From assembly GCA_963925805.1 (NCBI GenBank), contig CAWUSE010000016.1, positions 1 through 64,000 of the forward strand: a DNA stretch of 64,000 nt, in the 5' to 3' direction. Both the position numbers and the translations under genes were made by a program. Below, piece after piece: positions 26,303-35,501 of the stretch (positions within the stretch are counted from its first letter, which is position 1; each line of letters opens with the position of its first letter). This DNA comes from UBA10347 sp905182135 (GTDB lineage Bacteria; Actinomycetota; Acidimicrobiia; Acidimicrobiales; UBA10347). The notes under the pieces were generated by a model. It was given only the letters and a program-made list of their open reading frames with translations, did not search any database and had not been told where the DNA came from.

Positions 26303-27088
26303 ATGGCGAACACATTCGATGAGACGATGGAACAGCTGAAGCCCGATGTGGCTCAGAACATGGACTTCGAGACGGAGCGCCAGCACCGCAAACAACGATT
26401 GGCTGCTGGCCTTCGAACGTTGGGTCGACTGAACCTGGCCGAGGGAGTGGCCGGGCACGTGACCGTACGTGACCCCGAGTTCACCGACCGTTTTTGGGTG
26501 AACCCGTTCGGGCACAACTTCAAACTCATGACCGTCAGCGATCTGATCTGTGTGGATCATCACGGCGACGTCGTCATTGGTGAACGCCCAGTGAATACTG
26601 CTGCATTCGCGATTCATAGCGAGCTGCACAAGGCCCGTCCCGATGTAATTGCAGCGGCGCACAGCCACTCGATGTTCGGCCGAACCTTCTCTTCTCTGGG
26701 AATCCCCCTAAAGATGATCACGCAGGATCACACCATGTTCTACAACGACGTTGCTTACTGCAAGGTCGGTAGCGGCACGCCTGTTGTCGATATCGAGACC
26801 TCGTCGCAAATGGCCGCCGCTCTCGGCGACAAGAAGGTCATGATTCACCAGAATCACGGCCATATCACCACCGGCGGTTCTGTCGATGCTGCCGTTTGGT
26901 GGTTCATCGCGCTCGAGCGTTGTATGCAATCACAGCTGTTAGCTATGTCGGCCGGCACTCCAATCGAGGTCTCCGATGAGATCGCACGGCAAGGCTGGGA
27001 AATACAAGGCCAGGACCTGTCTGGTTGGTTCCAGTTCCAACCATTGTGGGACGAGCTTGTTGCCCGTGAACCAGAATTTCTGGACTAG
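26303..27088 (+). CDS. Class II aldolase/adducin family protein
   Basis: AGGAGG at 26291-26296 serves the ATG at 26303. The 261-residue protein shows EGVAGHVTVRDPE near residue 48, the metal-binding HSHSMFGRTFSSLG (two of the zinc His), and the third zinc-ligand His in HQNHGHITTGGSVDAAVWWFIALERC. This fold includes fuculose-phosphate aldolase and decarboxylases acting on small hydroxy acids. Closely similar 250-260 residue forms occur beside fatty- or amino-acid catabolism genes and have no proven substrate. It has its own leader with a 25-bp duplication. Confidence 0.85.
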   Translation: MANTFDETMEQLKPDVAQNMDFETERQHRKQRLAAGLRTLGRLNLAEGVAGHVTVRDPEFTDRFWVNPFGHNFKLMTVSDLICVDHHGDVVIGERPVNTAAFAIHSELHKARPDVIAAAHSHSMFGRTFSSLGIPLKMITQDHTMFYNDVAYCKVGSGTPVVDIETSSQMAAALGDKKVMIHQNHGHITTGGSVDAAVWWFIALERCMQSQLLAMSAGTPIEVSDEIARQGWEIQGQDLSGWFQFQPLWDELVAREPEFLD

Positions 27089-27176
27089 CCCAATAGCGAC
27101 ATCCCGGCTCTATCGGCGAGTGGGCAGCCGCACTCGTCATTTCACTCAAGCGTTGCTTGGAACTTGCACGCTGCTT

Positions 27177-27201
27177 GGGACACGTACTTAGTACGTGTCC
27201 C
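27177..27201. promoter_or_regulatory. Perfect 11-bp inverted repeat
   Basis: gggacacgtac (27177-27187), a 3-base spacer tta, then its exact complement (27191-27201). It lies 88 bases downstream of the aldolase stop and at the extreme end of the GH3 remnant. It may act as a transcription terminator for the aldolase, though no T-run follows, or it may be a regulator site. Confidence 0.55.
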
Positions 27202-28219
27202 TCGTGAGAAGTCGGTAAAACTCAGAGATTGGCTCGGGAACGTTCCGCAGCTGGGTTTCACCCTCGCTACTGGTGTCGATGATCACGATTATCGCCTCGG
27301 CCGTGGGAGCAGCAGCCACAGAGCGTTGGACCACAGAGCGTTGGACCACAGTTCATTGGATCCAGCGGCGTATATCCAGTGAACTCGACCACGACATCGA
27401 CAGTCTTGCCTGCGGTTAAATCGACGGAAGCCTGTCTCAACGCTGGCGAGATCAAAGAAAGCCACGCCTCGTTCGGGCGTCTCCTCAAAGCCTTCGATGA
27501 GTACTTGTCCATCGATGACGACACGGGCAGGCCCAGCCTAGATCAGGCTCAATAGGTCTTCACCCGCAGCTATCGCTGTCATGGCGCCCCTCAAGCGGAC
27601 TGCACAAGGTGCAGTTCCAACAGCAATATCGGTCGCCCACAGTAGACCCACCACCCGGCTTGCACTGAAGCTGGATTGCTCTCGGGTCGAACCGGTCTTC
27701 GCTGAACGTTCGTTCGTCGATGATTGAGTTGACCGTCGTTCATCGGTACTCCGCCTCGTGACCAATGGGGTGTTTCGGCGTCGTCGCAACACCCTGCGCC
27801 GCTGCACCGTTGATGAAGGCCGCTGCGAGCTTGCCCGACAACCACGAAATTTCACCATCCGTTTCGAAGGCGCGATCATAGAGCGGTGAGCGGCTCCGGT
27901 TAAGGGTGAGGGCGAGCAATACTCGTGCCCGTTTCTGGCGGGCCTCCCGGCCAAGCAGTTTTTCGTCAAACGACACAGTTAGCGCGGTCCAGGTTGGCGC
28001 GCTCACACCGACACACACAGAACGAACCTCGCCGACCCCAGAGCGTTCTTGGCACCGTTGGGGCCGTCCGTCATCGGTCATCGGTAGCGGCGAGACACCA
28101 AGCGATTCAATGCTCGGCATGGTCCAGATGTCGTATCCGGCGGTGATTGCAGCCCTCTCGCGGAGTGTCAGGTTCCCAACCTGTTCTGGAGTCGGTGAAA
28201 GAGTCGAGGAGTCGCACAT
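27188..28219 (-). pseudogene. Decayed glycoside hydrolase family 3 beta-glucosidase with PA14-type insert
   Basis: Successive pieces of one GH3 protein can be read on the minus strand in shifting frames. The N-terminus from 28219 has NLTLRERAAITAGYDIW and later EARQKRARVLLALTLNRSRS and GVATTPKHPIGHEAEYR. After a stop and frameshift TTVNSIIDERTFSED continues the same domain (usual form TTVNSxIDERxxRE). Further on ARVVIDGQVLIEGFEETPE then VDLTAGKTVDVVVEF match the PA14 insert, and AEAIIVIIDTSSEGE matches the second domain, ending at TAA (27188-27190). The remnant is about 1.0 kb against about 2.4 kb for an intact gene, so large deletions have occurred. Confidence 0.8.
27316..27360. repeat. Tandem repeat, 15-bp unit x3
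   Basis: ccacagagcgttgga occurs at 27316-27330 and 27331-27345. A third copy with changes (ccacagttcattgga) is at 27346-27360. It lies inside the GH3 remnant. Confidence 0.9.
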
Positions 28220-28291
28220 TGCTGAGTCTCGAGGGCAAGGCCGCGCCGCTGACCGATAGTCTCGGCCGATCAGCTTGACCTCACAGTTGCT

Positions 28292-29464
28292 ATGAGCAAC
28301 CAACGCATGCACGGGGTTGGCCCCGGACGCGACGTCGGTCGAGCACAGTTCGTTCGGCTCACCGCTGCCAAGGCGGTTCTTAACACGGCACTTCGATGGG
28401 CGCCCTTCTTCCTGCCGACGTTGGCCGGCGCTTTCGGCACGACCGCAGCAAAGCTCACCACGGTGCTTGGCCTGGGCGAAACTGCGGGTCTATCGACGTT
28501 GCTGATCGGCCGCCAACTCGACAGCGGCCGCGAGCGAACAATTATGGTGGCCGCGCTTGGACTGGCCGCTGTGTCGTCGCTCGGAGCCTTGACCGGTAAC
28601 TTCTGGGTCTTTGCCGCCTCCTATGTGGCATTGGTCATTGGTGCCTCCGCTTTTACGGTGAGCGGCCATGCGTTCTTGAGCCGCCGAGTGCCCTTCGAAC
28701 GCCGGGCTCGCACCATTGGGGTCTTCGAGACGTCCTGGGCCCTCGCTCTGCTGGTTGGCGCACCGTCCATCGCTCTACTGATCAACGTTTTTGGTTGGCG
28801 AGCACCGTTCTTAGTGTTGGCCGCATTACTCGCCATCATGTCGCTCGTTGTAGGCCTGGGACGAGACGACTCGGTCCCACTGGACGATGCCAACGCTCCG
28901 CTCGTGCGCCAGCCTCTCACCACCGATGCATGGATCCTGATTGGAGCGTCGGCAGCCATTGCCATGACTGGCTTAACCACTATCGTCATCGCTGGTACTT
29001 GGCTCGACGAAGCGCTTGGTGTGTCAACCGGCGGCATCGGACTCGTGGCCATGGCTTTCGGAGCCGCGGAAATCACGGCCTCATCGAGTTCTGCGGCTTT
29101 TGCCGACCGAGCTGGCCCGATTCACTCGACTCGTGTTGCCCTTATCTTGGCCATCGTTGGTTTGCTGGTCATGACTCAAGCGGGTTCGTCCCTGCTGATC
29201 GGGGCGCTAGGACTACTGCTCTTTTTCCTAGGCTTCGAGTTTTCTATCGTGACATCGTTCTCGATCGTGAGCGAGGCCATGCCTCAGGCTCGAGGACGGG
29301 CACTCGCAGCGAACAGCGCTGTGGGCACCGCTGCTCGTGGTATCGGCATCGTGATGAGCGGACTTCTTTACCAGGCTTACGGGATCAACGGGCCGATAGC
29401 CATCTCCGTTAGCGCCGCAGTCGTTGGTCTGGCGTTATTGAGCATCGGCCTCCGTCGCGGCTAA
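28292..29464 (+). CDS. MFS transporter
   Basis: The 390-residue protein is hydrophobic throughout with about 12 predicted helices. Its loop 2-3 motif is weak (GRQLDSGRERTIMVAALG), and the helix-4/loop region FLSRRVPFERRARTIGVFETSW is a typical MFS feature. The first 20 residues are polar and there is no clear ribosome site before the ATG, so the start may lie slightly downstream. The family suggests uptake or export of a small solute. No operon partner is visible; the upstream gap is a GH3 remnant on the opposite strand. Confidence 0.8.
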   Translation: MSNQRMHGVGPGRDVGRAQFVRLTAAKAVLNTALRWAPFFLPTLAGAFGTTAAKLTTVLGLGETAGLSTLLIGRQLDSGRERTIMVAALGLAAVSSLGALTGNFWVFAASYVALVIGASAFTVSGHAFLSRRVPFERRARTIGVFETSWALALLVGAPSIALLINVFGWRAPFLVLAALLAIMSLVVGLGRDDSVPLDDANAPLVRQPLTTDAWILIGASAAIAMTGLTTIVIAGTWLDEALGVSTGGIGLVAMAFGAAEITASSSSAAFADRAGPIHSTRVALILAIVGLLVMTQAGSSLLIGALGLLLFFLGFEFSIVTSFSIVSEAMPQARGRALAANSAVGTAARGIGIVMSGLLYQAYGINGPIAISVSAAVVGLALLSIGLRRG

Positions 29465-30054
29465 CCGGCTACCCAACATCGCATCCAAGCTCATCGCTGC
29501 CTCCAGCACAAAACGCAACTCAACAGCCACACAGCCACACAGCCACACAGCCATCTTCGCCACACAGCCTCGGTACGTTTTCGGGGCGTCCGAGGTCGTG
29601 CCGGTATCGAAGAATGAGACTGGGCCCCGTTCGCTCTCGATGACGCGATCGGCCGTGTCCACGAGGCGCGTATCCCTGCTGCACAGCGCAGCTGACCTCC
29701 GACCTCGTACGTTTCGACACTTTCGATCGGCTGCCCGCCAAACCGCAACGTATCAACGATCACTTCTTGATCAAAGCATCTGGTAATCCTCCGCAGATCT
29801 ATGGATGCACCCGCTGCGTCACCGTGTGAGGCGATTTTGCTTGCTTCCTTCTGCCATTGGCTCATTACGCACAATTCTCGACGAGTCCTATAGAACAGAA
29901 CGAGTTCGAACTACAGCGTCGGTTCGCGTCCCGGTTCGGGCCGACTAGACGAACTCAAGGATCTGGTCCCCAGGATCAAATTCGCCAACCATCATCTACT
30001 TTTTTACATCGCCAGGAAGCCATGACTTGAAGGGTCAATCCGTGATGGGAGCCT
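29465..30054. other. 590-base gap, possibly decayed coding sequence
   Basis: No intact gene is seen. Minus-strand frames here contain protein-like stretches (for example FDQEVIVDTLRFGGQPIESV and DTADRVIESERGPVSFFDTG) in different frames and interrupted by stops. This is consistent with a degraded gene, but I could not name its family. An octamer repeat is present near the left end. Confidence 0.4.
29523..29554. repeat. Octanucleotide tandem repeat, 4 copies
   Basis: acagccac is repeated at 29523, 29531 and 29539, and a fourth copy with one change (acagccat) is at 29547-29554. A similar cacacagcc follows at about 29560. This is a microsatellite-like tract, uncommon in bacteria, placed just beyond the MFS gene. 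Confidence 0.9.
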
Positions 30055-30693
30055 TCACCGTAAAGCAAAGAAGGCGATAACCACATAATGACAGGCAATA
30101 CCGCCGATTACGAACAGGTGGAACAGTTCGTGGAAGCCAAAAACAGTCGGCCAAGGGTCGGGGCGTTTGCGGGCGTAGACCACCGCTCCGATGCTGTGCA
30201 GCAGACCCCCGCTGACGAGCAAGGTAAATCCTGCGATACCAAGCGCCCGCCATACATCGACAACCACGACGACCGCTACCCAGCCCACCACCAGGTAGGG
30301 AGCCACGACGACAGCTCGGGGTGCGCTAGGCCAAGCGAAACGAAGGGCTACTCCCCCAATGGCCCCTGCCCAGACAAACGTAAGGATCAGTCGACCTTGC
30401 GGGTCGGGCAACGCAACGGCGGCAATAGGAGTGTACGTTGCGGCGATCACCACGAAAATCATGGAATGATCGAGCCCCTGCATGATCTTGTGTGCTCGAG
30501 GGCCCCACTCTACTCGGTGGAAAAGTCCCGACACTGCGAAGAGCGCAATCACCCCGGCGCCAAAAATAGCCGCCGGTATGCGGGTTCCTTCGGGCGACCG
30601 CGCTATCAGAATCGGGCATAACGTAATCGCTGCTGCGGCGGCCGCCAGATGGGACCAGCCCTTCAGTAGAGGTCGCGTAGCTACGGCGGTCAT
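30055..30693 (-). CDS. Hemolysin III / PAQR-family membrane protein
   Basis: From the ATG at 30693 the protein is 212 residues with seven hydrophobic segments; a 35-residue Cys/Arg-rich extension is unlikely. The PAQR metal-site motifs are present: SGLFHRVEW (helix 2), LDHSMIFVVIAATYTPIA, and FHELFHLFVIGG with the two late histidines. The family (YqfA, hemolysin III, adiponectin-receptor-like) consists of membrane-embedded zinc hydrolases. The bacterial physiological role is unclear despite the hemolysin name. It is monocistronic. Confidence 0.88.
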   Translation of the reverse strand: MTAVATRPLLKGWSHLAAAAAAITLCPILIARSPEGTRIPAAIFGAGVIALFAVSGLFHRVEWGPRAHKIMQGLDHSMIFVVIAATYTPIAAVALPDPQGRLILTFVWAGAIGGVALRFAWPSAPRAVVVAPYLVVGWVAVVVVVDVWRALGIAGFTLLVSGGLLHSIGAVVYARKRPDPWPTVFGFHELFHLFVIGGIACHYVVIAFFALR

Positions 30694-30982
30694 CGCAGCA
30701 AGCGTAGAAGACAATCGGCCCGGTGTGACAGCGCAACAACAGACTCGTCTTGGAACTGCACGACTGTTCAGGTCGTGTAACGAAGACGGACGAAACAATG
30801 CCTAGCTCCATCTGTGTCGAGAATCTCCACGTGAAGGCGAATGCGAAGGATCTCAGCGCCTTCTGAGCCATGCTGGAATCCTTGTCAGCCTCCGAGAAGA
30901 ACTCTCGATGCTTTGATCCAGAATTCCTCTCTCGAAACTAGGTGTGACTGCGGACCTTCCCCCGCTAGCCTCATGAACCTCA

Positions 30983-31056
30983 GGGCGTTTAGCTCAGTTG
31001 GCTAGAGCATCTCGTTTACACCGAGAGGGTCGGGGGTTCAAGTCCCTCAACGCCCA
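30983..31056 (+). tRNA. tRNA-Val (anticodon TAC)
   Basis: A full cloverleaf is visible. The acceptor arm gggcgtt pairs with aacgccc, the D-arm is GCTC...GAGC, and the anticodon stem TCTCG/CGAGA closes the loop TTTACAC, giving anticodon TAC. The T-arm has loop TTCAAGT and the discriminator base is A. CCA is not encoded. The gene is 74 nt long. Confidence 0.95.
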
Positions 31057-31108
31057 CAATATTTTCCTGATATCTCAAGTGCGTACGTGCAGGTTCCTCG
31101 TCACGTCG

Positions 31109-31150
31109 GATAAACGAGCAGGCTCTGCTGATAAACGAGCCGGCTCTGCT
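31109..31150. repeat. Tandem duplication, 21-bp unit x2
   Basis: Two adjacent 21-base copies beginning gataaacgag, at 31109-31129 and 31130-31150, differ at one base. They lie between tRNA-Val and the P450 gene. No gene is seen in the surrounding 290 bases. Confidence 0.9.
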
Positions 31151-31346
31151 GCTGGACGCTCTAACCATCGTTAGCCCCAGCAAACAAACAGAATCGCCCA
31201 CAGAGACAATCCGCCGACGGGATATGGCCCCTTTACCGGTTGCGTCATGTCACTGTTCAGGGTCAGGAGCCGTTGATTGTCACCACCGGCACAGCCGCTA
31301 ACCTTGCAGATAACGCCGTTACTACGCCGATCCGCAGGAGACAACG

Positions 31347-32675
31347 ATGGCCGATCCAAAGCCCGATCGTGAAACCTGGCTGGCGCGGGCCCCGATCCGA
31401 AGCCCAGAAATGGAACAGGCCATCTTCGGCGGCGACGTCGGCGAGGCTGCCGACCTAACCCTAAACGAGATCAACCCGCTCAACCCCCATCTGTTTCGCG
31501 AGCACCGGTGGCACGACCACTTTTCTCGGTTGCGACGCGAAGACCCCGTCCACTTCAACGAGCTCGGCTCCGCAGGCCGCTACTGGTCCGTCACCCGCTA
31601 TGACGATGTACGCGCCGTCGATGGCGACTGGAAGACGTACTCCTCGGCCAACGGAATCACGATCGGCCCGCCTGTCGGCAAGACAATCCCGAAGTCGATC
31701 GGCAACGTCGGTTCTTTCATCGCCATGGACCCGCCAGACCAGACTGTCGAACGCAAAACTGTCCGAGGCATCTCTGCTCCAAGCAGCCTGCGCAACCTCG
31801 ACGACCAAATCAGAGAGCGCACCGTTGCGGTGCTCGAAAGTCTCCCCGAAGGAGAGACCTTCGACTGGGTCGAACACGTCTCCATCGAGCTCACGACCCT
31901 CCTATTGGCTACGCTCTTTGACTTCCCACTCGAAGATCGGCATAAGCTCACCCGCTGGTCTGACGTCGTCACTTCGATTCCACAACCCGGTGGGCTGGTC
32001 GAATCGGGCGCTCAACAGCGTGAAGAGATTGGCGAGTGCCTCGAATACTTCGAACGTCTCTGGGTCGAACGCGAAGCAAAGCCCGGCTTCGATCTCGTCT
32101 CGATGCTCGTACATGGTGAAGCCACCCGAGGCATGTCGACCGCAGAACATCTCGGCAACTTATTCCTGTTGATCGTTGGCGGAAATGACACGACCCGCAA
32201 CTCGATGTCTGGCAGCGTCTATGGCCTAAACCGCTACCCAGATCAGTACGACAAGCTCATCGCTAACCCGGGCCTCATTTCGAACCTCGTTCCTGAAATT
32301 ATTCGGTGGCAGACGCCACTGTCGTACATGCGACGCACAGCAACCCGCGATACCAAACTCGGTGGCAAACAGATCCGCAAGGATGACCAGGTCCTGATGT
32401 GGTACCTCTCGGCTAACCGTGACGAGGACGTCTTTGGCGTCGACGCTGAAGCTATCGACCTAGCGCGTCCCAATGCCGAACGGCACTTGTCGTTCGGCTA
32501 CGGAATCCACTTCTGTATGGGCAGCCGTCTTGCCGAACTGCAACTGCGAATCCTGTGGGAAGAAGTCCTGCAACGCTTCGACCGCATCGAGGTCGTCGAT
32601 GAACCCGAACGCACTCTTTCTGCCTTCATCAACGGCTACACGAACCTGCCGGTCCAGGTGACCCGCAAGCGTTAA
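31347..32675 (+). CDS. Cytochrome P450
   Basis: AGGAG sits six bases before the ATG. The 442-residue protein has the I-helix GGNDTTRN (oxygen-activation Thr), the K-helix ExxR as EIIR, and the heme loop FGYGIHFCMGSRLAELQ with Cys390 as the iron ligand. It is soluble and bacterial in type. The pattern (SFIAMDPPDQTVERK, HLSFGYGIHFCMG) resembles the CYP125/142/124-like and linalool-hydroxylase-like groups acting on sterols, terpenes or branched lipids. Ferredoxin and reductase partners are not in the window. It converges on a CoA-transferase gene. Confidence 0.93.
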   Translation: MADPKPDRETWLARAPIRSPEMEQAIFGGDVGEAADLTLNEINPLNPHLFREHRWHDHFSRLRREDPVHFNELGSAGRYWSVTRYDDVRAVDGDWKTYSSANGITIGPPVGKTIPKSIGNVGSFIAMDPPDQTVERKTVRGISAPSSLRNLDDQIRERTVAVLESLPEGETFDWVEHVSIELTTLLLATLFDFPLEDRHKLTRWSDVVTSIPQPGGLVESGAQQREEIGECLEYFERLWVEREAKPGFDLVSMLVHGEATRGMSTAEHLGNLFLLIVGGNDTTRNSMSGSVYGLNRYPDQYDKLIANPGLISNLVPEIIRWQTPLSYMRRTATRDTKLGGKQIRKDDQVLMWYLSANRDEDVFGVDAEAIDLARPNAERHLSFGYGIHFCMGSRLAELQLRILWEEVLQRFDRIEVVDEPERTLSAFINGYTNLPVQVTRKR

Positions 32676-32691
32676 CCCAATGATCAGGCTG

Positions 32692-32711
32692 CTGGGCTGT
32701 CGTCAGCCCAG
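32692..32711. terminator. Hairpin between convergent genes
   Basis: CTGGGCT (32692-32698) and AGCCCAG (32705-32711) form a 7-bp stem with a 6-base loop just after the P450 stop. It overlaps the last codons of the convergent CoA-transferase gene. No strong T-run follows, so termination is inferred from position. Confidence 0.45.
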
Positions 32712-33926
32712 AATGCCGGAGTCACGTAGCTGAACTCGGGCATCTTCGTCGACCCCGAGCTCGTCGAGGACTTCATCGTTATGTTGACCCAGTGAGGCCG
32801 CAGCGGTGCGAATGCGTGTCGGCGTGCGAGAAAACTTGACGGCAGGCCCGACAATGTCGACGGTGTGCCCGTCGTACTGCGTCGTCGGTTGCAGCATGTC
32901 GCGAGCGATCACATGGGGATCGTTGACGACCTCGGCGAACGTTTGCACTCGTGATGCGGGCAGGCCGAGGGCCCGTAACGTTTCGACTGCTTCATCACGA
33001 GTGCGTTCGGCAAGCCAGCCGCCGAACAACATGTCGCAGACGTCTCGGTTCGCTGCGCGGGCAGGGCGGGTCGCAAAACTCTCATGATGTGCTAGTTCTG
33101 GTTGGCCGATCAGTTCAGCGAGGAGCACCCAATGGGCATCAAGGAGCACACCTGCGTACACGAGTCCGTCGGAACACTCGTAGATGTCGCACGGCACAAC
33201 GAACCCGATTGCATTACCGTGTCGTTCCGGCTGCATCCCGAGCGTGCCCAGGGTGGGCAGCCCGTTGGTCTGAAAGAGCATGGCGTCGAGCATCGAGACA
33301 TCGACGTATTGGCCCTCGCCCGTTTGGTCGCGGTGCCGCAACGCTGCCATAGCACCAATGGCCCCGTGGAGGCCCCCAAGGTCGTCGGCCAGCCAAGTAC
33401 CGGCCTTAGTCGGCGGCGAGTCTGGCGATCCGTTGACCGACATGAAACCCGAGGCCGCCTGGGCGATCGGGTCATAGCCGGCGTCCTTGTGGTCTGGCCC
33501 GAACTGGCCCCAGCCTGTTACCGAGACATAGACAATGTCAGCCTTAACGGCTTTGACCTGCTCGAAGCCAAGGCCGTGGCGAGCCAAGGTTCCAGCCTTA
33601 AAGTTCTCGAGGAAAATATCGCTCTTGGCGACTAAGTCGAGCACGATCTGGGCGCCCTCATCGCTGGTCAGATCGATGGCCAGCGACCGCTTATTACGAT
33701 TGACAGTGGCGTGCATCAGGCTGACTTCGGTATCCGGTAACGGAATGAGGGAGCGGGCGACGTCCCCGCTAGGGATCTCGACCTTGATCACATCAGCGCC
33801 AAGGTCAGCCAGCACCACACCCGCCATTGGACCGGCCCACGTTGTGGTTACCTCGAGCACTCGGACTCCCGCCAGCGGTCCAGTCAGGTCATCCCGTGCG
33901 TCCGCGAAGAACTCGTCCTTTTCCAC
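32703..33926 (-). CDS. CaiB/BaiF type III CoA-transferase
   Basis: The GTG at 33926 is chosen because AGGGAG lies nine bases upstream; a longer TTG-initiated frame reaches 33959. The 407-residue protein has LAGVRVLEVTTTWAGPMAGVVLADLGADVIKVE, TVNRNKRSLAIDL, ENFKAGTLARHGLGFEQ and GQYVDVSMLDAML, where the Asp matches the residue that forms the acyl anhydride in formyl-CoA transferase. It would transfer CoA to an unknown carboxylate. It converges on the P450 gene with a hairpin between. Confidence 0.88.
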   Translation of the reverse strand: MEKDEFFADARDDLTGPLAGVRVLEVTTTWAGPMAGVVLADLGADVIKVEIPSGDVARSLIPLPDTEVSLMHATVNRNKRSLAIDLTSDEGAQIVLDLVAKSDIFLENFKAGTLARHGLGFEQVKAVKADIVYVSVTGWGQFGPDHKDAGYDPIAQAASGFMSVNGSPDSPPTKAGTWLADDLGGLHGAIGAMAALRHRDQTGEGQYVDVSMLDAMLFQTNGLPTLGTLGMQPERHGNAIGFVVPCDIYECSDGLVYAGVLLDAHWVLLAELIGQPELAHHESFATRPARAANRDVCDMLFGGWLAERTRDEAVETLRALGLPASRVQTFAEVVNDPHVIARDMLQPTTQYDGHTVDIVGPAVKFSRTPTRIRTAAASLGQHNDEVLDELGVDEDARVQLRDSGILG

Positions 33927-34001
33927 TGCTGCTATCTCCCTGTTTGGCAACTGCAACAAACCTAGTTGGCTCAGCTGATTCGTGGAAAGAAGATAGGGCC
34001 C

Positions 34002-34241
34002 TCAGCTCGACCGTTTCACCCTTATGTCCTCGCCATCTAGCTCGTAACCATTTAATTGCAGCATTGCGGCCTTGGCGTGACCGGGCTTGGGCATTTCGAC
34101 GAAGCCGAAGCCCTTCGACGCCCCCGTCTCCGTATCCATGACGATCACACAGGACTGCACGGAACCGAACGACTCGAATAGGTCTCGTAGGTCCTTCTCC
34201 GTGGTCCTGCGAGACATATTCCGAACAAGGAGGCGCATCAA
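34002..34241 (-). CDS. RRM-type RNA-binding protein
   Basis: The 79-residue protein is a single RNA-recognition motif. RNP2 is RLLVRNMS at the N-terminus, RNP1 is SKGFGFVEM in the middle, and the fold closes with LNGYELDGEDIRVKRS. Bacterial stand-alone RRM proteins of this size are best known in cyanobacteria and some actinobacteria, where they respond to cold or bind mRNA leaders. The aromatic residues of RNP1 needed for base stacking are present. It is monocistronic. Confidence 0.88.
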   Translation of the reverse strand: MMRLLVRNMSRRTTEKDLRDLFESFGSVQSCVIVMDTETGASKGFGFVEMPKPGHAKAAMLQLNGYELDGEDIRVKRSS

Positions 34242-34270
34242 CAGAACCCTATCGGCAGGCCGACATGTCC

Positions 34271-34759
34271 CTATGGCTGTTGTAGAGCGTTGACGCTGCC
34301 CTGTTTCTCAAAGGCCCGGTGAAAGTCGTCGAGTGTCGACACCGACTGCAGCACAACTCCAGCGTCGTCGAAGGTCTCCCAAACAACGCCATCGATAGCC
34401 GTCATCGAAAGCAGCACGATGGCTCCTTCGGCGCCTCCCTCTTCAGAGTGGAGATGGTCGCCCGGAATCGACGAGTAGAAACCTGGCGGGCGGACTTGGT
34501 CAAGCACCCATCCACCGTCGGTCTTCTCCCATGTTCGCTGTTCGCCCTCGACCACCAATGTGTCGGTGGCACCGACATGTCGATGACCTGGACAGCGCGC
34601 CCCAGGCGCAAGCCGAAAGAAAAGGTCAACCTGTTGACGTTCGTGGTCGACACCGAGGATCCAAAAATAGAGCCCTTCATATCCCGAAAACGAGCGCCAA
34701 GCGATCGCCGAATCATCAAAGTGTTGCGTAGGCCGGGGAAGATCAAGCACGTCCGTCAT
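34271..34759 (-). CDS. Cupin-domain protein
   Basis: The 162-residue protein has the first cupin metal motif as APGARCPGHRHVGATDTLVVEGE (His-x-His and Glu) and the second around GFYSSIPGDHLHSEEGG. It resembles ChrR/DUF4437-type single-domain cupins, which may be metal-dependent dioxygenases or sensors. There is no clear operon partner: the adjacent upstream sequence is a decayed tyrosinase. The substrate is unknown. Confidence 0.75.
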   Translation of the reverse strand: MTDVLDLPRPTQHFDDSAIAWRSFSGYEGLYFWILGVDHERQQVDLFFRLAPGARCPGHRHVGATDTLVVEGEQRTWEKTDGGWVLDQVRPPGFYSSIPGDHLHSEEGGAEGAIVLLSMTAIDGVVWETFDDAGVVLQSVSTLDDFHRAFEKQGSVNALQQP

Positions 34760-34803
34760 TTCGCCGAGCCTAGTTGCGTTGTCTCGCCCGTTTCACTATC
34801 TCT

Positions 34804-35501
34804 AAACAAGAGAGCTAGCGGATCGGGCCTGCCAGTTGGCCCATATGCGGTCGACATTGGCCTGATGCATCCAAAAGACCGGATCGTTTGGAGATGAGCC
34901 CCCACTCATGTGGCCGCCGACAAAATTGTGGGCCGCATTGTGGACGCATCAAGAATCGTTGGTCAGCCCGTCTCAAGAAGTTGCCAGAAGATCCAGAGTG
35001 CGTGGAAATCATCGTCAACACGAAGGTCTTCGAGCCAGACAGTACTCCCGGGCTGGGGATGCCATGTTCCCGATCGACCGCCGCTCCTCTGCAAAGCGAC
35101 TCCCCACGCTTCGCCAACAACGTTGGCCACAGGAAAGTAAGCGAACTTGCCATGCGTGACGTCGGCTGGTTTCGCCTGCGTCCCAAACGAGCCTGCGAAA
35201 CGGTCGACAAATATTTTGTAAGCTGTCGCACTGCGATCTTCCCAATCCCGGTACGGCAAGGTCACGTCGGCGTCATGCACCTACAATTGTTGTTCGAAGG
35301 CGAGCAGGTACTGGCGGTGCCATGCACAGAAGCCAATGTTTCAATGTGTCATATTCGTATCTTGATAGCCGCCACCTTTGAACTCGGCTCGTACTCGAGG
35401 CCGCCCGTTTCGGAATCGGGCGACTTCATCTGGTGCAGAGCCCGAGCAAATCGGTCTACCTCCTCACCCGAGAGGACTGCTGCTGATCTACGAGTGGCCA
35501 T
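34804..35501 (-). pseudogene. Decayed tyrosinase (copper oxidase)
   Basis: Pieces of one tyrosinase are readable in order on the minus strand. From an ATG at 35501 comes AVLSGEEVDRFARALHQMK. Then, after a frameshift and stop, the CuA segment NIGFCAWHRQYLLAFEQQL. After a TAG, VHDADVTLPYRDWEDRSAT follows, running to a TGA at 34963. In another frame the CuB segment reads VHNAAHNFVGRHM and SSPNDPVFWMHQANVDRIW, ending at TAG (34804-34806). Intact enzymes oxidise phenols with a di-copper centre. At least two frameshifts and several stops make this non-functional unless the assembly is wrong. Confidence 0.85.

Noticed and set aside
31016..31201. Minus-strand frame ending GVEGLEPPTLSV
   Set aside because: This tail is the translation of sequence antisense to the tRNA gene, a well-known spurious annotation.
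34963..34965. TGA stops inside the tyrosinase frame considered as selenocysteine codons
   Set aside because: Several different stops and frameshifts occur, none replaces a Cys of the family and no suitable hairpin was seen; decay explains it.
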